Assembly: GCA_036924285.1 (NCBI GenBank)
Contig: JAYKYS010000017.1
Span: 6,367,501-6,431,500, forward strand
DNA length: 64,000 nucleotides
Direction: 5' to 3'
Origin: Asterella californica
Taxonomy: Eukaryota > Streptophyta > Marchantiopsida > Marchantiales > Aytoniaceae
The notes below the pieces were generated by a model. That model had not been told where the DNA came from. It worked only from the letters and a program-made list of their open reading frames with translations, and ran no database searches. Shown in pieces: positions 49,780-61,311 of this stretch. Numbering within the stretch: the stretch's first letter is position 1; every line of letters starts with the position of its first letter. Made by a program: the position numbers and the translations under genes.

Positions 49780-50930
49780 ATCGAAGAGCAAACCTCGTAC
49801 ACCAAGAATAACACAGACCATGAGGAACTGTTGAATCTTGTGCGTAAGTCCCGACCTTAATTGCCAAGATTCTGCCAACCCTCGATTGGGCAGGATGCAT
49901 CCACATCATCATCGTCCAGAAGGACCGCATTTCTACAAAGACAAAGACTCTTTGTAAAAATGTTGTGGAGTTTTCACCAAGTGGTGGAGTTTGTGAAGAT
50001 CTTTCTTTGTTCGATGGTGCTGTGATTGAGCAACCGATGCATGTCGGATATAGAGACTTATCGATTGTGAGTGTTTATACATTGACAAATGTCCACTTCA
50101 ACAAGTTGTCGATGATGCTGAGAGAGGACATCATTCCACACTTAGATAGCACATTACTGAAACCAAAGTGTGTTTTAAAAATAGACTTTTTATTGTTTGT
50201 GAAGAATCGTGTTGAAAACTCTATCTCTATTGATTTGTCTCCTTCTGGACAGAAGAATGTTATTGATATTTCTTTCATAGAAGAATGTACAAGTTCCACA
50301 TCAATGACTGACATCAAATATGCTTTTCTGAGCGACTTAAGGTGTTCACAGTTCTCAGAAGCATTTCTTGTCTTTGCACATTGTTTTAGATACGACGTAA
50401 AGATGAAAAGAAACGAAGGATTTTTCATCGATGATTTCTGTTTTTTTTCCCAAGCAGGATGACCATATGGTGATGTCTTCGATGCGAGGACTAGATTGAT
50501 CATCTGTCAGGCCAGCAAGGTTATAGGTAGAACTGGCTCAAATTATGTGAACTATTTTTTGATCTGCATGGCGATGACGCATGTAGATCCTCAGACACCA
50601 TCGATAAGGTCTGATTGGTATGCATGGACCTGAGCTGAAATAAATTGATCACTCGTTCATACCAAGGATGATTGCAACAGTGTTGCTCGATTCAGAGAAG
50701 CTAGACTTCTTCTGTTGACATCTTGAAGACCAACTTCCTTATGCAGTCTCTTCCAAAGGATGATACTAAACAATTGAAGACATTCTCATTGTTGGAGGGA
50801 CGTAATGCTTTTGTAGAAATTATAGCAAAATGGGATACTGAGAGGTAAGCCACTTGGCATGTGGGCATGTAGCATGTAGAACTCTCGATGAATATATTGA
50901 AAATATTTTCAAGTCTTGACATCGATAGTA
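49780..50930 (+). pseudogene. Unrecognised decayed gene, copy in A2
   Basis: The main open part is 49965-50462 (165 codons) with FDGAVIEQPMHVGYRDLSIV, LREDIIPHLDSTLLKPKC and FIDDFCFFSQAG at the end. Coding-like continuation: YGDVFDARTRLIICQASKVI (after one stop), then pieces up to about 50930. No domain recognised. See the A1 copy for context. Confidence 0.5.
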
Positions 50931-53474
50931 ATTTACTCTCGACATAAAAGATGTATCCTTAAAAGAATCGGACATTGTTTCACCTTTAGACATTGTTACT
51001 TTTACCATTGAATTCATTTATATTTTTTTATTAGTTTCATGACATCAATGCTTCAATTCTCCCACTTACTAGTACTCTTAGACTTGGACAAAGTGTTAAA
51101 CTTCAGGTTAAATTTTAGGATACTGGTATATAATTATTACGTCTTATACTTGCAAGTACTACAGCTCAATAGTAACCCTGAACCCATTAAACTGCAAAAT
51201 TCTAGTCTGAAGTCTCTTTTAACTTACTACAGTAAGTTATTCCCTTAACGTTTGTACTATAATCTGAATATTTAATATATGAGCATTACTAAGTACTTTT
51301 GTAAGCTAATAAAGGTTATCCTACTTATTATATTTAGTACTAAGTCTTCTGTTCGCTCATTATTACATTTAGAACTAACCCTTCTGTTTGCTAATAACCC
51401 TAAACACTCATAAACCCGAAAGCTCTAATCTATTAGTGTTGAAATCTATCATAGTAATATTAAATGCATTACACTACTATTAGGTACTTTGGCTTGCTAG
51501 TAATCCATTATCCTACTAGTAGTAAAATTTATTAATTCCAAACCTTAGTAAATCCTAAAATGTGAATTTGAAGTGTATAGGTTATTTAATTTAGTGTTAA
51601 ACTTTAACTTATCGATATATTGATAATATTAAGGATTATCAGCTCGTTAACAATCCATTACCCTACTAGTAGTAAAAATTAATCGTAAATCCTAGGAAAC
51701 CCTAAATCCCAAACCTTAAGTCTCTAGGCTAATATTAGTATTTGTGATAAAATAATATAGAATACATGACAGTGTGACTCCGAGATATTAGATATCTGGG
51801 AGATTATAGCTTAGGGAATCCATTTTGTCTTAATACAACTAGAAATCTAATACTTTGGAAAATCAATGTCATGAAATTAAATATAGGTCAAATCACCAGA
51901 CTGAGTACCTTGATATGGTCTGAACTAGAAACTATAATAAAGCTAAAGCATAAATTGTAATCTCCATTAAAGTTTGAGATGATGATGGTTAAGAGTATAA
52001 CATTGCCATTCAGTTTCCAGTAACTAACTGAAAAGTCAAAATTATAGTCAAACTGATACCTACGTACTCGTATCTTCAGATCATGGATCCAAGTCACGAG
52101 CCAGAATCAATGGATTTCTCTCATTCATAATTTTCACAACTTATAAATATATTAACATAAAATTGTACAAAAAAGTTGATGTTGAAAAGATCAATAAAGA
52201 ATGCAAAAGTAGTTTCCTTTAGGTTTATGTATGAATTTTATTAATCTTTTAAACAAGAAGAGAGATCATCTTGAGTGCTAGAGACGTCCACCTAGGAAGA
52301 AGAGGTCTCTGAATCAAATCCTCTTGGTCTGTGTTTTCTATTCTGACATGTTGACCTCCTGGAGTCTATGTTGGAGTCTATGTTGTCTATGTTGTCTACG
52401 AGAGTCTATGTTGGATATGCAACCAAGTCTTGCATATCTAGAGACGAGAGATCGGTATCTCTTTGAATCGTGGACTTCCTAGCTTAAGCTTTCGCATACC
52501 ACTTTTGTTATGTGTCAAGAGTTACTTGGTGCAGTTATGAGGGGGCTATAAGCTTTGTGAGGTGACGCTATAAGTGTAACTTTGATCTACATCGGATGGC
52601 TTGTAGTATAACCAAAGTGACTTTGGGATTCAGGAATTTTCTAATAAGCAAGGGTTTAGCTTAGCAGGGGGCCTAGCTTAGTAGGGGGTCTGCTTGATTG
52701 ATATGTAGGACTGCTTATAAGGAGCTGGGGTGTTAGGGTTTGTAAAGACCTTAGCTTAGTTGGGATGTTAGGGTTTGGAGAAAACAGCCGCATAGTGCGA
52801 AAGAGGTATTCTACTTTTTTTCAGGAGAGAGTCGTCGAGGCACACGAGAGGAAGACAAGAGATTGAGAAGATCAAATTTCTGAAAGATTTCAGTTGAAGG
52901 TTGTCGCAGAGAGAGGAATAAGAGATTAGGAGCTTGAATTTCATCTATTAGGCTGTTTCGAGACCAATCTACTTTTTGATGGACGGGAGAAGACCTTATT
53001 GAGTGAACATCAACTGTTTGGAAACCAATCTACTTCTAGTGAACGAGGAGAAGATCTATTTGAATGAGGGATTGACTGCTTGGACGTGATCTGCCTTCTG
53101 ATGAATGAGGGACGACCTTATTGAATAAGGATCTATTGTCAAGCAAGAATTGACGTTTGTGGAGAAGTCTTTATTTTCACAGGACAAGAAATAAAGCGTT
53201 AGGAGTTCAGATTTCTTCCATTGTTGTGTTTGGAGGTGAATCTGTCTTATGGTGAATGAGAATTGATTTTGTTGGGTAGTAAACGACTATCAGACAAAAT
53301 TTAGTATCTGTGAGAGACTTTGACCGTTGTGGGCAAGCTGGTTGGCTCTTGTCTTCTTGTTCATTCTCTACCTCCATCTCGCAATTAATCATAGTCAAGA
53401 GGCTCGCCCTTCCTGAGAAGGAGTCTCCTCGACAGAGTGTATTTCTAATCCTTTATGTACATTCCGGTAAATCT

Positions 53475-53870
53475 GGACAGAGATCGCTCTGAACTTCAGA
53501 ACAAACCCTCCTCCAGTCGTTGTGAAATCTCAGAGCAAACGCTCCTCCTATTTGCTATGAATCCCAAAGCAAACACTCCTTTCATTCGCTCTAAATCCTA
53601 AGTAAACCCTTCTCCCATTCGTTATGAAGTCCTAGAGCAAACACCCTCTTGTTCGCTCTAGAGTTCAGAGAAAATCCTCCACCCATTCGCTCTAAAATTC
53701 ACAGCAAAGTGAACTTGCATTTGCTCTGAACTTCAGAATGAATGTCTGTTTTAGAGCAAACACTCTCATGTTCGCTCTGAAATTCAGAGCAATCCTTCCA
53801 CCCGTTCGCTCTAAAATCTAGAGAAAATTGAACTTACATTTGCTTTGAACTTCAGACTGAACACGTGTCC
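53475..53870. repeat. Minisatellite of self-complementary units, copy 2
   Basis: Copy of 33655-34050. Here several units keep the intact pair GCTCTGAAATTCAGAGC, making the hairpin design clearer than in copy 1. Confidence 0.75.
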
Positions 53871-54041
53871 ATTCCTTACAACAATGTGGACTATTATGAT
53901 TCAAAATAAAATCTGAATCAACAAATGATGTGAACAATCTTGTCATTCAGAATTAAGCTTTATTCAGAGTTCACCTAATATAGATCATTGATCTATTACA
54001 GCAAACATTGTACATTATATTGTGGATATAAAATCAAACTC

Positions 54042-54660
54042 TTAAATCTTCAGTTGCTTCTCGAATACATCCGCAAGGGAGTCGAACAACTCATCATTCG
54101 TCAGTTGCTCTGTGTACCTCTTCAATGCTTCTGGGCTCATTGCTGCGTAGATAAATCAAAGACATGAATTTGCTATAGCAAATAACACTAGTCACACAAC
54201 ACTGCTTCAATAAAGTCTTACAAAGCTTTATGTGCTAGGTAAATATCTTTATTCCCTGATCTTCAATGTCCTTTTGCTGCTCTTTGTGGTAAAACTTTTA
54301 ATACTTATTCCTCTTCTCCTCCATCAATCTCTTCGTGGTTATTTTAGACAACTTTGTTGCATGGAACCTAAAACTATCACCAATCATCTCATCCAAAATC
54401 TTTGATGACAACCTCAACATATCCTTGAATGATATATTTATAGGTGGATCATCAAGGAGTGGATGCTTATAGAGCCGAGATACAATAGCAGAAGCATCTC
54501 TCTGGAGCAAAACAGAAGAGGATAGCAAATGAAGGAATGATTTTATATCCATACGTATATCTTCAGTCTTGGAGTTCGGATGTTGTATTTGACTGATTGT
54601 GTGCACTAGTCCAACAATTCTATTTTGTACACGTTGTCGTGATGTGACACAACTCACATG
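54042..54660 (-). pseudogene. Unrecognised two-exon gene in D2
   Basis: The upstream exon is open from about 54700 to 54298 without a stop: IVGLVHTISQIQHPNSKTED, DIKSFLHLLSSSVLLQRDAS, LYKHPLLDDPPINISFKDML and FHATKLSKITTKRLMEEK. A stop follows, then KEQQKDIEDQGIK in the same frame. The last exon 54142-54042 has a CAG acceptor and reads MSPEALKRYTEQLTNDELFD then SLADVFEKQ. The splice donor is mutated to AT here, while D1 keeps GT. It is helix-rich and looks like a real protein, but I do not recognise it. Confidence 0.45.
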
Positions 54661-55375
54661 TGAATTTAACGTAAAACTTGTATTGTGTTGATTTTCTGTG
54701 TTTCATGAATCTTTTCATGGAACTCCTCTGACATCGTATTAGGTGTCACGTTCACAGTTATCTAGGATGTGAGATCATACAACAATGAGACGTATCAGCT
54801 TAGTGATCTGTAGATATTCACATGAGTGACTCTTGTTGTCAAATTTGGATAAGATAAAAGATCAAGAGTTCGTGGAGATATTCTTTCTTGCTTTGTATTT
54901 TGAGAGTGTTTCTTAGTATCTTACACGAAAGGTGATGAGTTGTGAGAGTTGTATTTATGGATGGAGAATTTACCCGTGTTCTATATCTTTCATTTCTGAA
55001 TCCGTTCTATATCAAGCTTCACTACATCCGTTGCGATCACTTTTGACAGTGATTCGTTGCTTACTTTGATGAAGAATTCATGAGGAGGGTGATGAACTTG
55101 TCTACTCCGGTGATCTTATCAATCGTCACCTACAAAGAAAATTGTGTACATCTTACTTTGACTTTGAAGAATGGACCTGAAATTTTTCAGCCAACGTTCT
55201 TTTCAACGTCTGGGTTGATATTTGATATCACTGTCGGTAGAAGATCAACCATTGTGCGTGGATCATGAGGAACTTTGGTGAGGAATATTGTAATCAAATG
55301 ATGACTTTCTCATTTCTTTTGTCGTATCTTTCATCAAAGATTGATTCAAGATCATTATCTTGACTTTGTATTGAA

Positions 55376-58129
55376 TCTCATGTATTTTCGTGTCATTGTT
55401 ATCTCTATTGTACGACGAGGATGATTATCATATGTTAAGGTCGAGATCCGAAGTATTTTGGTTCAGGTTCAAAGAGGTCTGAGTGTTTTAGGATTACAAC
55501 TCCATCTATAATGCCAAGTAGGAGATAAAAGTGATCTCTGAAATCCTCATTGATCCGGTTTGTACCAATCAAGTCCATTCAAGTTCCATGGACAGTTTTG
55601 GGATTTCGGAGTCTTTCCTGGGGTCATTTGAGGAGTGTAAGATCTCATTGAAAAGCTCTTGCGCTTGGCTACAATATGGAGAATAAGATCTATCGATTTG
55701 GAGTTCTCAGTGTGGAGTTATGATTGTTTAAAGTCAAGGGGGTTGGATTGGTATCTTGAGTCATGTTTATGAGTGTCTCGAGAGTTTGAGAGATGATCTT
55801 TCGATAATACTCCTTCTCTGAAAATCTTGATGCAATTATAATTAAGTAAGCGCATACATGAGTTGCAGTAAAGAATAGTTTTACTTATCATTTATCAAGT
55901 GTTTTCTCTTGCCTTCTATTTCTCTGCTCCTCCTCCTCCATGGCAACAGCAGAATCTACATAGTAAAAAGCCACACAAACACTCAAAATCTCATAGCGAA
56001 TCTACAAAAGAGATGCATGACCGATATGTTCACTTTGACATTCAGTGCAAACTTTGCTCAACTTCTACTTAGGGCGAATGGTGCTTAATATCTATAGTTC
56101 ATTAACTACAAAACAGTTTTTTACTTATTATTTATCTGTTGTTGGAGCTCGTTAGGTGATTTCTCTTGCCTTATGTTCTCTTGCTCCACATCCTCTATAG
56201 CAGCAAGTAAATCTACACAAGAAAATACCACAGTAACACTCACCATCTCAGAGCATTGCTCATTTTGATCTACTTCTACAAGAAACTGGTCCACGTCGTT
56301 ATCATTCGCATAGATCTCTAACTCAAGTTCAACGTAAGGCCCTCGGTCATCTCTGAACTTCGACCTACGTTCTCTAGCTCAAGAGAGTTCCTTAGTCATG
56401 ATCCACTGATCAGAATCTTTCTTGAGCGAACAACATCAGGCTCAGCTTCTCCTTGCAGTTCATCATCTTCTTAACTTCACCAAAGTATTGCTCATGTACA
56501 TCATCACTATGTACATGTGACTCTTCCGGCTCTTCCTTCTTTGCAAAGTCCTCATCTTCTTCTTACTTTCATCTTCTTCTTACTCTTGATAGTCTTTTAC
56601 GCTCACTCCATGACAATCAGCAAGAAGAACCCGGAGGTTGTCGAGAATTTGCATGATCATCATCTCTATGAATACCATCCAACATATTCTCTTCTTTGAA
56701 TACTTCAGGTGTGATTGAAGAAACAACGTCTCTTGCTCAAAGGAAAGGAAGATGAAGTCTGCTCAGTCATAGTTATTGTTCTCTCCTTCAACTTTTGACT
56801 GCAAGTATCTGATCAACACTATGTGATCTCTTTTGGGAACCTCCTGTTGAGTAGTTGACAGTTGATCAGCTGGAACACATGTATCCATGGAGCCTTCGAA
56901 CACTCTGTGACAAAGTACTTCTTTTGCACCTTATCTTGCTTATGGAACTAGTGTTTGATCACATGTTGCTTCACCAAAGTAGGTGGACTATTCATACCCT
57001 TCGATAAATCCCGTATCTTCCACATCAATTTTGGACTGGTCTCCACAGTGTGACCACGAACTAGTGTCTTTTGGTACTCCAAACATACGAGAATCTAGGA
57101 AAGAAGAGTAACAAACATCTCACATGAGATCTTACAAATGGAGGTAGACTGACACTAGTTCATAACAGATATGACTTAAATCAAGTGCACTAGAGATCAC
57201 TTACATCAGGTCTAGGAGGTATAAAATCCAATGCTTTTGCAAGCTCAATTTGCTTCAGCTCATCGTTTCCTATCGTATTGTGTCTTATGCACACTATGAA
57301 CTTTGAACTATGTCTATTTTATCGAGTTCTCGTCATCTTCCTGTTGAGAGAAAGGAACGTATAACTTACCTCCTGTTGCATTTGATGAAATCATGTCTAA
57401 AAACACGAACAAAAATGTTAGTATTACTCAAACAAGAGATTAGAGCGAATGCTGCTTGGAGTTTGCTCTCACTATCAACACGACTCGTAGTATACACATG
57501 CAGTTAACATTCACAAGAGCGAACTCAATTAGCCTGAAAGGTTCATTTTTTAATTTCACTGTCTCCACTTCACCGATTTGGTTTAGTCTAGGTTGGGTAC
57601 CTAAGTTTTTGATGATATGAATTTGCTAAGGATCCATGGAGTCAATTTACATAATTGACATGATTAATTTAGCAAAGTTCGCTCTTGAGTATAGCTCAAG
57701 TTTGCTTTATAAAAGTGGTTATACCTATAGTTTTCAATGGATGGTACCATGGTTCGTTCTGGTTTGAGACAGGAGTGAGTTACATAGTTAATAGCTATTG
57801 TATCAAGTTTATCTTGAAAGTGGTTATAGCTGTTGAATCTACACTTGGTGATGAATTCGCTCTAAACCACAAACCAAAACTAGATTATGATAGAGAACGT
57901 GCTCCTGGTGGGTATGGCTCTAGACTCATAGAGAGCAATATGTTACTAAGTTAAGTTACGGTTTCAAGTTAACCTTGAAAGTGGCTCTAGTAGTTGACTT
58001 ACACTAGGTGATGAATTCACTATGATCAATAGAGAGAACCAAAGCTATATTTGAAAGTGAACTATGTACTATGTTAGTACTATGTTCAAATTAGAAAACT
58101 TAAAAAATTTAATAATTAACTAAATAACT
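55376..58129 (-). pseudogene. Decayed coding region and repeats, no identified gene
   Basis: 55376-56090 shows no supported gene. Between about 57250 and 56100 the minus strand has broken coding-like pieces: FEQETLFLQSHLKYSKKRIC, an acidic KEEPEESHVHSDDVHEQYF, and ANDNDVDQFLVEVDQNEQC. They suggest an acidic, coiled protein but no family. 57430-58030 contains diverged repeats with GAAAGTGGTTATA-GCTGTTGA and GGTGATGAATTC at about 57710, 57820 and 57975, plus isolated minisatellite-like words (TTCGCTCT). Confidence 0.3.
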
Positions 58130-58285
58130 ATCCATATGAATAATTATCCATGAAATAAATAATTATCCATATAAGTCCCTACATAACTCTATATTACAAG
58201 TATATATCATGCAAAGTACACTAGAATTTTATGTCTATACTCATCATCTATACTTGATGTAGTATTTCTTATATATCTTTCTTGT
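58130..58285. repeat. Third copy of the AT-rich end of inverted repeat B
   Basis: AAATAATTATCCATATAAGTCC through TTGATGTAGTATTTCTTATATAT matches 14205-14335 directly and 20485-20615 inverted. Alone, without the rest of the arm, it points to a terminal piece of a repeat family, perhaps a small non-autonomous relative. Confidence 0.75.
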
Positions 58286-60894
58286 TCTATCTCTTTGATA
58301 ACCTTCATTTCATGCTAGATATTTTGAAATTTCATAGTTTGGCATAATACTCAGAATGATTATTCCAGGAATATGATAAGAAATCATATATTCTTACATT
58401 AAATATTTCTCCATATGTTTTTCCTATGAACTTTATAATAGGGAAAAATAATTCTGATATTATTTCTATGTAATATAGTGAAACTAGCTTCCAACTATGA
58501 AACTTTCTAGGGTTTTTGGCAATAGAGGATTTTTTTCAGAGTGATGTGATTTATTATAAGAAAATTCTGAGGAAAAATTCACTTTCTCTAGGTAAGAAGT
58601 GCTGCATTTTTGCTGTGTATGAAATGTTTATATACACTTATACATTTTAAGGTATGACCTTTTCAGGTTAGTAGCGTGGATGTTATAAGTTATAATCATA
58701 AGTATATTTCAATGGTAGTTCAACATGATCTCTCTCTCATGCATGGTGCCCATCTGGCTCCCTTGAAGAGTCATCAAGTTAAGTTATTCCCAAATGTGTA
58801 AACTGCTCACGAACTAACGTCTGGGTACGTCATAACTCTTCAATGGAACTCTGAGTATTATCCTTGAGAGACGATACGTCCTTAGTCCATATCGTATATG
58901 ACAAGTTGTCTCTCTGCTAAGGCCATTTCCTACAACTCTGTCAGCACTCCTTCAACATCTAACCTCATGTGCTCTCTCAGTTTGGACCAATCTCATGAAG
59001 AGAGACAACTCAATCGGAGTTGCTTCCATTTGATCATATGATGCATCCTCCGAAGTGACCTCTTGCTCTCGAGATCTCTTTTGGGAAAAGAAGCACTCCA
59101 TCTTTAAGTCTACTACTCCTCCTGAAGGTGACTCACCTCTCCTAGTAATACATCTAGACAGGGTGACATCTTTGTCTCACATCTCCTTATTGTCTCTCTT
59201 CTCTCAGACTATCCTTCACTAGCTCTGTCAATGTTCTGGTCATCACATGTGGTGCAACCAACGGCATAGCGTATGTATGAGCTCCTCTAGGTAAAAAAGA
59301 CTCTCGTTCTTATGCATACATCTCTCTTACAACTAAGAAAGCTGACAAGTGTATAGTCCACTTGGTGCCTAAGAGGCACATCAAGTCTCATGCTTCTCAG
59401 TCTATACGCTCTCCTCCATGCACTCTCTCAAGGAACTCCGCCTCCCAGCCTTGTACGTATGCATTCTTCCCCATGAAGAAGACAAACCAGTATACTCTAG
59501 CTAAGGCTCTTGTCTCGAGATCCAAGTACACCTCCACCTTCCATCCGTTACCGGTGGCTGTCTTATCTATGAAGATGCACCAACTATTCATTTTAGCATT
59601 GACAACTATAGCTCTCTTTCGGGATACATAACCTCCTTCCTCACTATCTGGATCTTCTAAATGCTCTTCTCCGAATCTTAATAGTCTATAAATCGGGCAG
59701 AGGTTAGACAATACTTGACGGGAGATTTCTGAGAGCAACCTCTCATTAACATACCGTCACTCAAACATAAAGAAATCAAGATCCAAGAGTTACAACACTT
59801 CACATGCAGCAGAAGGTCCTCCCCATATAACTACAGACCATGTACATACATACTAGTCATCAAGAATCAACTATTCGTCAGATGAGATGTTGACAGTCTA
59901 AAAATAAGAGACAACGTTACGTCTAATTAGACGACGAGACTATACAACGTCTAACTGGGACAAAAAGAGAGTAGCGTCTATGTCACATCATTGAATCAAC
60001 TCTAGCCAACAAACATGGTCAATTGCAGAGGTCCGAGTAAGATATTACCTGGTCTTTTGGACTTGGGGTTCTCTACTTGGCTGTGAATCTCATCTAGTAA
60101 AGTGCAATTTTTGATTTTAAAAAGTGAAATTTCTCCAGAAACAAGTGTTATTTAATAATCTTACATATGTAGGTTCAAAAGTGCGATTCTGAGATCTGAT
60201 AAGCAATTTAGCTTCAACAGCGCAATTTCAGTTTGAGAATAGCACTTTCATGATAAAGTTTGCACTGCTCTTTTCAGTAAAAAATGGATTTTGGATGGTC
60301 AAATTTACAGAGCTGTGTGTATGATTTCTTCTTGCCACTATGCTGTAAGCTGCAGATGTCCCATTGGATCACACGTTTTAGAGCGCGATTCAATTCTAGA
60401 GGCTAGAGGTTATGTAATTACATGTATATTAAACCAAACAAACAAATATTTATGCTGGCCCGCTGGGATACTACGAATGGCCCATAATACAAGGGTTTTG
60501 GAATTTACAGAGGTACCCGCGGATTGTATCGGATATGTTATTGCACTTTGCGCTGTTTGGTCTCGTCTATACTTTGGGTTGTATTGCAATACAACCAATT
60601 GGTTGTCTCACTATGATAGACCCCTCAACACCCAAGATTACTCAAACTTGTGCGTAGCTTGATCTCGTGGGAGGCATATACGCTCACCATTTTGTATCTG
60701 AAATGATATAACGGATGTGAAGGACCTCAATAATCTAAGCTTTCGGTTTCCGTTAATTATAATGGTGCGCCCTTGATACATTTAACAGACATGAGAGTTT
60801 TCATGAGGATCATTGACAGCAAGCAACGCCGAGATATTAGAAGTCATTATATTTATGTTTGGAGCCATCAAATCTGCAATAAATTTACAGCACT
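58286..60894. other. Repeat-derived DNA with one unrecognised open frame
   Basis: The minus-strand frame 59738-59397 (113 codons) reads NLCPIYRLLRFGEEHLEDPD, VVNAKMNSWCIFIDKTATGN and ALARVYWFVFFMGKNAYVQG. It looks coding and may continue in broken frames to about 58950 (HTYAMPLVAPHVMT). I cannot name it. 60291-60662 on the plus strand (123 codons) has no motif. No missing YUCCA exon was found in 60290-60894 on the minus strand. Confidence 0.4.
60577..60596. repeat. Perfect 20-bp palindrome
   Basis: GGTTGTATTGCAATACAACC equals its own reverse complement, with no loop. It lies 300 bp downstream of the YUCCA 5' fragment. Confidence 0.9.
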
Positions 60895-61311
60895 TCAGTT
60901 GTCCGGAAATCTACCTCGGATCTGACGATTGAGCTTGTCAAAACAAGTTCGAAGTATAAACTTTCCTGATATCCTCGGCGATGTTGCGCGCATCCATAGA
61001 AGCTCCCAGCAAACCTTTCCATACGTTGAGTACGACGGGGGGAAGGGCCTCAAAGGAAGCTCGCAGAACTCCTTTGAAATGTGAAGATGTACGCGATCGT
61101 AAAGTCCTATGCTCGAGAGCGAACGTATGCAGTCGGCCTTTTCCAGCACAATGTTCGGCACATCTTTCTCCTTCAGACAAGCTGCAGTGGCCATTCCCAA
61201 CGGCCCTGCTCCAACAATGATCGCTCCTCCCACCCATGTCGGCATTCTGTTCAGGTACAAATCGCTAGCTTCTTCACCTGGCGACTTGCAGGGATAAGGC
61301 AGCGTTGTCAC
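60895..61311 (-). pseudogene. YUC: YUCCA flavin monooxygenase, 5' fragment
   Basis: Read from 61311: GGAIIVGAGPLGMATAACLK is the FAD-binding GxGxxG; then EKDVPNIVLEKADCIRSL, YDRVHLHISKEFCELPLRPF and P-S-Y-S-T-Y. These are typical YUCCA residues about 20-95. A YUCCA protein should continue with the Y-L-E-x-Y-A segment, but from about 61030 no frame matches. About 110 residues before the GKNVLVVG segment at 46180 are missing. The orientation and order fit one gene with the 3' half at 45060-46199. ATG 61311 is the likely start. Confidence 0.82.

Larger units (their letters stand above)
46207..52028. repeat. Long inverted repeat A, right arm (A2)
   Basis: Mirror of 2510-8600. It begins directly against YUCCA coding DNA and ends near 52028, just before the inverted 140-bp segment and direct repeat D2. 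Contents in order are an LTR start (minus), gypsy pol (minus), kinase-like and unrecognised genes (plus), and AT-rich telomere-like DNA. Confidence 0.88.
52150..55375. repeat. Direct repeat D, copy 2
   Basis: Same order as 32376-35540: LTR-like DNA, minisatellite, minus-strand gene, then a plus-strand stretch. It differs by small indels, including a local expansion of GAGTCTATGTTG-type words at 52365-52415 and a shortened stretch near 55140. Confidence 0.9.
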
